Part shown: piece by piece, positions 1 through 6,414 of the stretch | Layout of the letters: each line of letters opens with the position of its first letter | Position numbering within the stretch: position 1 is the first letter of the stretch | NCBI GenBank assembly: GCA_016872075.1 | Contig: VHBF01000006.1 | Location: forward strand, 1-14,225 | DNA length: 14,225 nt | Source of the DNA: Bacillota bacterium | GTDB taxonomy: Bacteria; Bacillota_I; Bacilli_A; RFN20; CAG-826 | Reading direction: 5' to 3' | The notes under the pieces: model-generated | What the model saw: the letters and a program-made list of their open reading frames with translations, nothing else | What the model was told of the DNA's origin: nothing | The model's database searches: none | Translations under genes and position numbers: made by a program

Positions 1-135
1 TACGGTAAAGTGGGCAATTAAATTTGACCGTAAAAGGAAGTCTGGATTCCGATCAATAAAAGCAAGAATTGCTTTTTTATCAAAAGCTTCTTGTTCATTA
101 AACGGCTGATATGCTTCAATTTGTTCTCTTAACAT
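1..135 (-). CDS. Nudix hydrolase, N-terminal part only
   Basis: The minus strand reads 45 open codons from an ATG at 135 to the window edge, starting MLREQIEAYQPFNEQEAFDK and ending ...LIAHFTV. This resembles the N-terminal lead-in of Bacillota Nudix hydrolases, where a 'neqE..dK..il.fi' stretch and an 'R.n...HfT' segment come before the first beta strand of the fold. The Nudix box (GX5EX7REUXEEXGU) lies beyond the edge, so activity and substrate cannot be judged. The gene diverges from the membrane protein gene at 185, with only about 50 bases between the two start codons. A GGGG sits 3 bases before the ATG, too close for a good ribosome binding site. The family call rests on recall of the N-terminal pattern. 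Confidence 0.65.
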   Translation of the reverse strand, partial: MLREQIEAYQPFNEQEAFDKKAILAFIDRNPDFLLRSNLIAHFTV

Positions 136-142
136 CTACCCC

Positions 143-171
143 ATTTTACTTGTTTAAACCAAAGAATAAAA
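143..171 (-). promoter_or_regulatory. Possible promoter of the Nudix gene
   Basis: On the minus strand a TAAAAT -10 hexamer (148 down to 143) ends 7 bases before the ATG at 135. A weak TTTTAT (171 down to 166) lies 17 bases upstream. If it is used, transcription would begin at or next to the start codon. The elements overlap those of the divergent promoter at 150-177, so the two may compete. Confidence 0.35.
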
Positions 172-177
172 TATAAT
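150..177 (+). promoter_or_regulatory. Promoter of the DUF1576/GT2/NAGPA operon
   Basis: TTGTTT at 150-155 (-35) and a perfect TATAAT at 172-177 (-10) are 16 bases apart. The -10 ends 7 bases before the ATG at 185. There is no Shine-Dalgarno sequence, so the expected transcript starts at or beside the initiation codon and would be leaderless. Confidence 0.55.
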
Positions 178-184
178 ATTTGTG

Positions 185-1459
185 ATGTTCCCAGAAATTA
201 AAATTCCGTTTAAATTATTGGCAGGTACCGCTTTTGGTGGATTGGTCATTTTACTCTTAGCTGGTTCGTTCATGCCAATGTGGAATGGTCTTGTTTCAAT
301 CTATTTACATCCCTCTTTATTAATTACAGATTATTTGGCAATTGGTGGATTGCATGCGACTTTGGTCAATGTTTGGTTGGTGACGTGGAGCACCATTTTG
401 TTATTGCATCAACTAAAAGTAAAATTTTCAGGAGTTGCTTTTGCTGGTGTTATTACCATCCTTGCCTTTTCTTTTTTTGGTAAAAATTTATTCAACATCA
501 TCCCAGTTTGGTTAGGTTTTTATCTTTATGCAAAACTTAAGGGCACAAGATTAAATCAATATACGGGAACCTTTTTATTCAGTACTGGCATTGCGCCTGT
601 AACCAGTTTCATTATGTTTGGCATCCCTGGATTAGCGTTATGGGTTGCCGTCCCTTTAGGAATACTTGGTGGTTTAATTGCCGGGTGTTTAACACCGATG
701 GTGGTCTCGATTGTCGGTAAATTCCATCAAGGATATAACCTTTATAACACCGGTTTTGGATTGGGCTTTATTGCGATGATTTTTACAGCGGTTTTAAAAG
801 CTTTTCAAATCAACGTTTCCGTCCCCACGACATTAAGCTTTGCCTTTCACGATATTCTATTTTGGTTGATTGCGATTATTTCAATTAGTTTAATTGGATC
901 GGCGTTCTTCATTCACCGCCAAGCTTATAAACCATGGTTAAGGCTCTTACAAAATCCAGGGAATTTACCTTCCGACTTTTATAAAGATTATGGTTTAGCT
1001 GCTACATTATTGAATGTAGGTAGTATTGGGTTTTTAAGTTTAATCTTGCTGATTATTTATAACATTCCACTCTCTGGCCCAATTGTGGCTAGCGTTTTTA
1101 CTTTTATGGGCTTTGGCGCTTATGGTAAACATATTCGAAATAGTTTACCGGTTGTGATTGGCCTTGTGCTTGCTTCCTCGATTCAAGGTTTTAGTTTAAC
1201 CTTACCTGGGCCTAGTATTGCGTTATTGTTTGTTACCGCTTTAGCGCCTGTGGGTGGTAAATTTGGTATCTTTTATGGTGTGTTAGCTGGGTTCGTGCAT
1301 CTTCTTCTTGCGCCGCAAGCGTTTGCATTACAAGGTGGTTTTGATTTATATAACAACGGATTTACAGCTGGTTTAGTCGCCGGCGTCATCGTCGTTATTG
1401 CTCAACAATTCCCTATCCCTCCGATCAATCAATGGTTTAAGAAAACTGTAAAGCACTAA
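185..1459 (+). CDS. DUF1576-type polytopic membrane protein with internal duplication
   Basis: This is a very hydrophobic protein of 424 residues from the ATG at 185; a GTG at 182 would add one. It has roughly ten or more membrane segments and resembles the DUF1576 family, whose function is unknown. The two halves are visibly duplicated. Residues 82-118 (LSG-like start, FFGKNLFNIIPVWLG) match 297-332 (GAYGKHIRNSLPVVIG). IAPV at 137-140 matches LAPV at 354-357. GYNLYNTGFGLG at 184-195 matches GFDLYNNGFTAG at 386-397 (numbering from the GTG). Two-fold duplication of this kind is common in carriers and channels, so a transport role is plausible but not shown. The gene opens an operon and overlaps the next start codon by one base (TAATG). 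Confidence 0.75.
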   Translation: MFPEIKIPFKLLAGTAFGGLVILLLAGSFMPMWNGLVSIYLHPSLLITDYLAIGGLHATLVNVWLVTWSTILLLHQLKVKFSGVAFAGVITILAFSFFGKNLFNIIPVWLGFYLYAKLKGTRLNQYTGTFLFSTGIAPVTSFIMFGIPGLALWVAVPLGILGGLIAGCLTPMVVSIVGKFHQGYNLYNTGFGLGFIAMIFTAVLKAFQINVSVPTTLSFAFHDILFWLIAIISISLIGSAFFIHRQAYKPWLRLLQNPGNLPSDFYKDYGLAATLLNVGSIGFLSLILLIIYNIPLSGPIVASVFTFMGFGAYGKHIRNSLPVVIGLVLASSIQGFSLTLPGPSIALLFVTALAPVGGKFGIFYGVLAGFVHLLLAPQAFALQGGFDLYNNGFTAGLVAGVIVVIAQQFPIPPINQWFKKTVKH

Positions 1460-2499
1460 TGAATGTGGATGCATCAGTTGCCCTTATTATTCCCGTATTT
1501 AGACCCAATCAAAATCTTTTAAACCTCGTACAAAAAGTTCAAAAAACATTTTCGGGTCCGATTATTATTGTGGATGACGGCAACGAAGATCAGACTATTT
1601 TTAAAGCTCTAAAAGACGTTGTTGTTTTACACCACAAAGAAAACCAAGGAAAAGGGGGGGCATTAAAAACTGCCTTTCGATATGTTCTCAAGAAATTAGA
1701 TTCTGTATATGGCGTTGTCACTGCAGACGCGGATGGTCAACATCCATCAGAAGACATTATCAAAATGATTCATTTATTAGATCAAGAAAGTGATTCCTTT
1801 TATATTGGCACTAGAACATTTGGTCAAAGGACCCCTTTAAGAAATCGGTTGGGTAACTTAATTACGCGAAGAGTATTTGCTTGGGTAACCAAACAAAATA
1901 TTATGGATACGCAAAATGGACTTCGCGGCATTCCTAAATGGTTGTTGACTAAACTAATTAAGATTCCGCAAAATCGATATGATTATGAAATGGCAATGTT
2001 GAAATTGATTGCTGATCAAGGCGTTCGCATAATTCAGGTTCCGGTCAAAACAATTTATGAACAAGAAGGGGCTGTAAGCTCATTTAAACCCTGGCGGGAT
2101 TCTGTAAGGATTTATCGGATTCTTTTAAAATCATTGGTGCGGTTTTTAATGGTAGGGTTGGCGAGTTTTGTTATTGATTATGCTCTTTATTTATTCTTTT
2201 ATCATTGGTTTGTCGGTTCGTGGAGAATTGTGTTGTCGGTCGTGTCTGCAAGAGTTTTATCCGGAACTTTTAATTATGCAATGAATCGTTTTTATAGCTT
2301 TGAATCCGATGTTCGATTTATTAAATCAAGTCTGCAATACCTCATTCTTTTCTTATTGATTATGTCACTTTCAGCTTTCTTCACAGATGCGTTAACTTAT
2401 TTGGGATTAGTATCTTATCAGTTATCCAAAATTATTGTTGATGCAATTTTGTTTTTCGTCTCCTATCAAATTCAAAAAAAATACATCTTTAAAAAATGA
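1459..2499 (+). CDS. GT2 glycosyltransferase fused to a GtrA membrane domain
   Basis: Residues 1-220 form a DPM1-like GT2 domain. IIPVF is at 10-14, the nucleotide-binding IIVDDGN at 36-42, NQGKGGAL at 62-69 and the metal-binding DADGQHP at 90-96. Residues 222-343 are a GtrA domain with four predicted membrane helices and the internal LSGTFNYAMNRFYSF stretch (267-281). The likely job is to transfer a sugar from a nucleotide sugar to polyprenyl phosphate in the cytoplasm, with the GtrA part moving the product across the membrane; the sugar is unknown. The start is fixed by the one-base overlap with the upstream stop. The TGA stop overlaps the next ATG (ATGA), so translation is probably coupled. 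A run of seven G bases encodes G66-G67. Confidence 0.88.
   Translation: MNVDASVALIIPVFRPNQNLLNLVQKVQKTFSGPIIIVDDGNEDQTIFKALKDVVVLHHKENQGKGGALKTAFRYVLKKLDSVYGVVTADADGQHPSEDIIKMIHLLDQESDSFYIGTRTFGQRTPLRNRLGNLITRRVFAWVTKQNIMDTQNGLRGIPKWLLTKLIKIPQNRYDYEMAMLKLIADQGVRIIQVPVKTIYEQEGAVSSFKPWRDSVRIYRILLKSLVRFLMVGLASFVIDYALYLFFYHWFVGSWRIVLSVVSARVLSGTFNYAMNRFYSFESDVRFIKSSLQYLILFLLIMSLSAFFTDALTYLGLVSYQLSKIIVDAILFFVSYQIQKKYIFKK
1654..1660 (+). repeat. 7-G homopolymer tract inside the GT2-GtrA gene
   Basis: Seven consecutive G bases form two GGG codons plus the first base of GCA in the conserved GKGGAL motif (residues 64-69). This is unusual in such AT-rich DNA. Slippage by one base would truncate the enzyme in its first quarter. 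Confidence 0.9.
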
Positions 2500-3419
2500 A
2501 AAAACAAATACTGCAACGTCTCACCCTTGTTTACATTGTTGGATTAACGATCTCGAGTGGTTATTCATTACTAGATACCTTTGTTTTTAAAGTGGGTGGT
2601 ACGAGCGGATCAAACATTTTAACCTCTTCTTCCGTTGATCAATCTTTTGATTCTATTGGCACAAGTATCGTTCCAACGTTTACAGAGTTTGGCTATTTTG
2701 ATAGCAACATTACATTTGAAATCGATGTTATTCGACGATATGAGACCCAAGTCTATGTTGGTGTCCTAACAACTCAAAACCATCGTTTCATCAAATCCGC
2801 TTTTGGTTTTGATACTTATGGGAAAAACTACAAAGAAAAAACCTCTGTCATTGCCAATCGAAAAAACGCAATTTTCGCAATCAATGGAGACTATTATGGT
2901 TTTAGAGATATTGGTTTTGTAGTCCGAAATGGCATTGTATATCGCATTACACCAAGACCTCAAGAATATGATGATGCAATTGTCTTAAAAGATAACGGTG
3001 AAATGGCAACTTTCCCAGAAGCAGAAACCAATCTACAAACCTTAAATCAAATGCAACCTTGGCAAGTATGGTCTTTTGGTCCGGTTTTAATGAATGGTGG
3101 GAATGTCGTGGTGACGCCAACAACCAAAGTTCCTTACGAACTATCTAGCAACCCAAGAACGGCAATTGGCCAGATTTCTCAAGATCAATTTATGTTTGTC
3201 GTTTCTGATGGTCGTACGGATGAGAGTGCTGGTTTGTCGGTTTATGAATTGGCTTCAATCTTTGTTGAGTATGGTGCGACATTTGCTTATAACCTTGATG
3301 GAGGCGGTTCGGCAACCATGTGGTTTAATGGAAGAATTATCAATAAACCCGTGAATAGTGGTTCCACCATCTATGAGCGATCCATTAGTGATATTGTTTA
3401 CATTGGCTATGAATTATAA
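2496..3419 (+). CDS. Membrane-anchored phosphodiester glycosidase family protein (NAGPA domain)
   Basis: This 307-residue protein has one N-terminal hydrophobic segment (about 8-30) after a basic MKK, so it is probably a signal anchor placing the rest outside the cell. A low-complexity Ser/Thr/Gly linker follows (35-58). The C-terminal domain carries the NAGPA (exopolysaccharide-associated) signature: FAINGDYYG at 127-135, SFGPVLMNGG at 193-202, NPRTAIG at 219-225, SDGR at 237-240 and NLDGGGSATM at 266-275. The family includes the lysosomal enzyme that removes alpha-GlcNAc from phosphodiesters; bacterial members are tied to surface polysaccharides. It is coupled to the GT2-GtrA gene by a four-base overlap, which suggests both act on the same surface glycan. 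The substrate is unknown. Confidence 0.87.
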   Translation: MKKQILQRLTLVYIVGLTISSGYSLLDTFVFKVGGTSGSNILTSSSVDQSFDSIGTSIVPTFTEFGYFDSNITFEIDVIRRYETQVYVGVLTTQNHRFIKSAFGFDTYGKNYKEKTSVIANRKNAIFAINGDYYGFRDIGFVVRNGIVYRITPRPQEYDDAIVLKDNGEMATFPEAETNLQTLNQMQPWQVWSFGPVLMNGGNVVVTPTTKVPYELSSNPRTAIGQISQDQFMFVVSDGRTDESAGLSVYELASIFVEYGATFAYNLDGGGSATMWFNGRIINKPVNSGSTIYERSISDIVYIGYEL

Positions 3420-3756
3420 ATTAAGCATATTCATTGGTTATGTCTTATTAAGTATGATGTTAGGCCTCTTTTCAATGATCTATTTAAGTTTTGTACCAGG
3501 CGTATTTAATATTTGGATGGTGGGTGTTTTTTCTGTGCCGTTATTGGGGTGCGGTATTGAGATTTGGATACGTAAAAAAATTGAAGTTTCATTGGGTTGG
3601 ACATTCTATCGACTTGGTTTATCAACCCTTGCAGTGCAATGGATTTTAAAAGGGATTTATGAAATCGCCTTAACGAGTTTTAGAGGGGAAATATATTTTT
3701 TAGTGACTGCTATTCTTCTTTTGGGATTAGGTTTGTTGATTCAAACTAAAGCATGA
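3409..3756 (+). CDS. Small multi-helix membrane protein of unknown function
   Basis: I do not recognise this protein. From the ATG at 3409 it has 115 residues and three or four predicted membrane helices (about 5-28, 31-52, 64-84, 91-111), with a short basic loop (IRKK, about 55-58). That start overlaps the upstream gene by 11 bases. Two earlier in-frame ATGs (3358 and 3373) would add 17 or 12 non-hydrophobic residues, and no Shine-Dalgarno sequence favours any of the three. It is probably the last gene of the operon that begins at 185. Its TGA stop lies inside the end of the convergent HAD gene, so the two coding regions overlap by 11 bases. Confidence 0.68.
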   Translation: MNYKLSIFIGYVLLSMMLGLFSMIYLSFVPGVFNIWMVGVFSVPLLGCGIEIWIRKKIEVSLGWTFYRLGLSTLAVQWILKGIYEIALTSFRGEIYFLVTAILLLGLGLLIQTKA

Positions 3757-4399
3757 TACGCCATTGATTGGCTTTCGCGTGTTTTAATAATTGTTTATCA
3801 GGGGTCACACAAATGGCTTCTTTCACTTTAGATAATAAGCCAATATCGGCAAAAGAATCCGAATAAGCTTTAGTTTTTTCCCAAAGGATGGTTTTAAAAT
3901 AAGTAATTAAGGATGGCACTTTTAAATCAGCCGATAGAATATTGAGTGGTTGGTGGACTTTACCTTGTTGATTAAACAACGAAGTTCCAATAATGTGATC
4001 AAAACCAAGGTGGCGATATCGTTCAAGAAAGACATCAAAGTTCCCAGACACAAGGACTGTTGTATGACCATCTTGCTTATCCTTTTGGATTTGTTTAACA
4101 ACCTTTTTATGGAGTTTGGTTTTTGATTTTTCAAAGAGGGTATCTAAGAATGTACTTAGTTGGTCAAGGGAAATTGAGCCGAATAGCTCCCCAACTTGTG
4201 CCATCGCCCAATATCTAAATTCATCCTTCTTAATACCAAAGATTTTTAGTTTTAAAAGTAAATATCGAATATATATTCTTGTTTTAATCTTCTTAAATAA
4301 TTCGGGAGTAAGTTTGGCTGCTTCCCAGTGCTCTAAAATAAAAGGAACCGTTTGGGTTTGCAATAACGTTCCATCAAAATCATAGATGGCAAATTTCAT
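3746..4399 (-). CDS. HAD-IB family phosphatase (SerB-like)
   Basis: This 217-residue HAD-superfamily hydrolase has all four motifs. Motif I is DFDGT (D7, D9) with the nucleophile at D7. Motif II is LVSGN (S118). The motif III lysine is K175 or K177. Motif IV is YSDSFAD (D181, D185). A helical cap inserted between motifs I and II (about 20-105) fits subclass IB, the group that includes phosphoserine phosphatase and related phosphatases; the substrate cannot be read from sequence. It stands alone between two plus-strand units. Its ATG at 4399 is 8 bases downstream of a strong extended -10, with no Shine-Dalgarno sequence. Its 3' end overlaps the convergent membrane protein gene by 11 bases. Confidence 0.85.
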   Translation of the reverse strand: MKFAIYDFDGTLLQTQTVPFILEHWEAAKLTPELFKKIKTRIYIRYLLLKLKIFGIKKDEFRYWAMAQVGELFGSISLDQLSTFLDTLFEKSKTKLHKKVVKQIQKDKQDGHTTVLVSGNFDVFLERYRHLGFDHIIGTSLFNQQGKVHQPLNILSADLKVPSLITYFKTILWEKTKAYSDSFADIGLLSKVKEAICVTPDKQLLKHAKANQWRIML

Positions 4400-4407
4400 T
4401 TGAAAGT

Positions 4408-4416
4408 ATTATAACA
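4408..4416 (-). promoter_or_regulatory. Extended -10 promoter of the HAD gene
   Basis: The minus strand reads TGTTATAAT, a perfect extended -10 (TGn plus TATAAT). Eight bases separate it from the ATG at 4399. A TTGATA lies 15 bases upstream, a short spacing, but an extended -10 needs little help from a -35. The expected transcript is leaderless or has a leader of one or two bases. Confidence 0.6.
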
Positions 4417-4420
4417 AGTT

Positions 4421-4463
4421 TTGTCATTTATCAAATGCGTTTGCTTATAATTAAATAAAGAGG
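4421..4463 (+). promoter_or_regulatory. Promoter and ribosome binding site of the SDR gene
   Basis: TTGTCA at 4421-4426 and TATAAT at 4446-4451 are 19 bases apart. AAGAGG at 4458-4463 is a good Shine-Dalgarno sequence 8 bases before the ATG at 4472. The leader would be about 13-14 bases, in contrast to the leaderless pattern of the divergent HAD gene across the same 72-base gap. Confidence 0.6.
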
Positions 4464-4471
4464 AAAATAAA

Positions 4472-5290
4472 ATGAATAACCTAGTTAATAAAGTATTCGT
4501 TATTACGGGTGCGGGCAATGGAGTCGGACGGGCTCTAACATTGGAACTTCTTCAACAAGGAGCAAGAGTTGCTGCCTTAGATATTTCAGAAACGTCTCTT
4601 AAAGAAACGGAACGAGTGGCAAAGCCCAATCAAAAAAATCTTAAAACGTATGTTCTAGATATTACCAATGATGAAGAGGTTTCTAAAATACCTGACATTA
4701 TTAGAAAAGACTTTGGTCAAATTGATGGATTGATCAATAATGCGGGTATTATTCAGCCGTTTGTGAAAGTTATGCAGTTGCAAAACAAAGATATTGACCG
4801 GGTGATGCGCGTCAACTTTTATGGAACGTTAAATATGTGCCGGGCATTCTTACCTAGCTTGGTATCGAGACCAGAGGCAAATTTGGTAAATATTTCAAGC
4901 ATGGGTGGATTTACACCCGTCCCTGGACAAGCGGTCTATGGAGCGTCAAAAGCGGCAGTGAAATTACTTACCGAAGCATTATATGCGGAATTAAAAGGAA
5001 CACCGGTCAGTGTTACCGTGGTTTTTCCAGGTGCCATTGGCACTAATATTACGAAGAATTCTGGCGTCGATATGAATATGTCAAAAGCGGATGCAGAAAA
5101 GATGGCAAAATCCCAAAAAACATTAAGTCCTGAAAAGGCAGCTAAGATGATTATCAATTTGGGTATCAAACAAAATCGCTATCGATTATTAGTAGGAAAT
5201 GATGCTTCAATGCTAGATAAAATCAGTCGCTTATTTCCTAAATTTGCAACCAACATGATTGCAAAAGCGATGAAGAATTTACTGAAGTAA
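4472..5290 (+). CDS. Short-chain dehydrogenase/reductase (classical SDR)
   Basis: This 272-residue protein is an NAD(P)-dependent oxidoreductase with the full classical SDR set: cofactor loop TGAGNGVG at 12-19, acidic D37 at the end of beta-2 (which favours NAD(H) over NADP(H)), D62, NNAG at 89-92, N115, catalytic S143, Y156 and K160 in the YGASK motif, and PGAIGTN at 186-192. The basic, partly hydrophobic C-terminal tail (about 236-272) lies beyond the core fold and could contact membrane or lipid, as in some SDRs acting on acyl or steroid substrates; this is inference. The substrate is unknown. It is transcribed alone, and its stop is only 3 bases from the end of the convergent mvaS. Confidence 0.9.
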   Translation: MNNLVNKVFVITGAGNGVGRALTLELLQQGARVAALDISETSLKETERVAKPNQKNLKTYVLDITNDEEVSKIPDIIRKDFGQIDGLINNAGIIQPFVKVMQLQNKDIDRVMRVNFYGTLNMCRAFLPSLVSRPEANLVNISSMGGFTPVPGQAVYGASKAAVKLLTEALYAELKGTPVSVTVVFPGAIGTNITKNSGVDMNMSKADAEKMAKSQKTLSPEKAAKMIINLGIKQNRYRLLVGNDASMLDKISRLFPKFATNMIAKAMKNLLK

Positions 5291-5293
5291 AAG

Positions 5294-6412
5294 TTAACGT
5301 TTTAAATATTCGCGATGGCCATTCACGATTGAGGTTAATACAAAGCGATGTTTTGAATTGGGAATGGTCGTTGTAAAATTTAAACTTTTTTCACGATGTT
5401 CATATCCTGTCATGAGTCGTTCATAGGTTGAAAAATCTGCTTTTCTTCTTTGGTTGACCAGACTTAAGAATACTTTTTTATCAATGACTTTATCGTATTG
5501 AGGTTGCATGTTTAAATAGAAAGTTTCTCCTGTTGCTCCTGATCCATACGAAAACATCCCAATCGTTTCATTCGCTAATGAATTAGGGTACGTCGTCAAT
5601 AATGAGATAAGGGAAAGGTATAACGAGCCGTTATAAATATTACCGACATCCTTATTGAACGCTTTGGTTGCCATCAAAATTTCTGGTGATAAGGGAAGGT
5701 TTAATACTTCGGAGGCTTTGTCGCTCATCGTGGCAAACGGCATATGAAAACATACAAACTTTAAAGGTTTATCTGGTCTAACTTGTTTTAATAATTCTTT
5801 ATAACTACGAATCGATAACTTACCGTCGACAATCGGGACTTGATTGTAGGAGGGTCGATAAAAATCTTTACTGTTTTCCACAATTGCTTTACCTTCTTCA
5901 ATCACTGCAAGTCGTGGATTGACGCTGACAATCATTGCCACAGCTCCTGCACCTTGGGTCACTTCGCCGGGTGTATTTAATCCGTACCAAGCGACGTCGC
6001 TGGCAACCACAAGTGCTAATTTGTCTGGATGAAGGGTTACATAATCTTTAGCGAGGAGTAAGGCTCCGGTCGCAGCAAAACAAGCTTGTTTTACTTCTAA
6101 AACACGACAATGGGGATTCAATTGAAGTAAAGCATGTAAATAAACGCCGGCAGACTTAGAGTAATCAACACCAGATTCAGTTGCAAATAAAAGTAAACCA
6201 ATGTTTTGTTCTCGACCTTTGACGATGTCATAAGCAGCTTCGGCGGCCATGGTAACGATATCTTCATAAGGATCGATTAATGACATTTTTTCTTGGCCAA
6301 TTCCGACTGTATATTTTTCAACAGGAACTTGTCTAACCGCAGCCAGTTCAGCCAAATCTAAATAAACTTGAGGGGTGTAAAAATGAATTAAATCTATCCC
6401 AACTTTGATCAT
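5294..6412 (-). CDS. mvaS: Hydroxymethylglutaryl-CoA synthase
   Basis: This enzyme condenses acetyl-CoA with acetoacetyl-CoA to give HMG-CoA, the first committed step of the mevalonate pathway. The 372 residues begin with the family's MIKVGIDLIHFY-type start. The catalytic residues are visible: E79 in FATESGVD, nucleophile C111 in KQACFAATGAL, and H223 in CFHMPFA. E79 and C111 match the numbering of the Gram-positive MvaS enzymes, while the histidine falls about ten residues earlier than usual (H233), so an internal loop is shorter. GMFSYGSGATGE at 285-296 is the conserved glycine-rich segment. It starts 2 bases after the mvaA stop, so the two genes are almost certainly co-transcribed and supply mevalonate together. 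Confidence 0.95.
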   Translation of the reverse strand: MIKVGIDLIHFYTPQVYLDLAELAAVRQVPVEKYTVGIGQEKMSLIDPYEDIVTMAAEAAYDIVKGREQNIGLLLFATESGVDYSKSAGVYLHALLQLNPHCRVLEVKQACFAATGALLLAKDYVTLHPDKLALVVASDVAWYGLNTPGEVTQGAGAVAMIVSVNPRLAVIEEGKAIVENSKDFYRPSYNQVPIVDGKLSIRSYKELLKQVRPDKPLKFVCFHMPFATMSDKASEVLNLPLSPEILMATKAFNKDVGNIYNGSLYLSLISLLTTYPNSLANETIGMFSYGSGATGETFYLNMQPQYDKVIDKKVFLSLVNQRRKADFSTYERLMTGYEHREKSLNFTTTIPNSKHRFVLTSIVNGHREYLKR

Positions 6413-6414
6413 GT

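Noticed and set aside
2474..2481. 8-A tract near the end of the GT2-GtrA gene as a slippage site
   Set aside because: A-runs are common in this AT-rich DNA, and the tract encodes the last few residues, so a frameshift would have little effect.
3731..3746. GTTTG-N6-CAAAC hairpin at the end of the small membrane protein gene
   Set aside because: The stem is only 5 bp and no T run follows in either direction.
5286..5312. AAAAGTTAACGTTTT between the SDR and mvaS stop codons as a terminator
   Set aside because: It has a GTTAAC core but no continuous stem beyond it and no loop, so it is not a credible hairpin.
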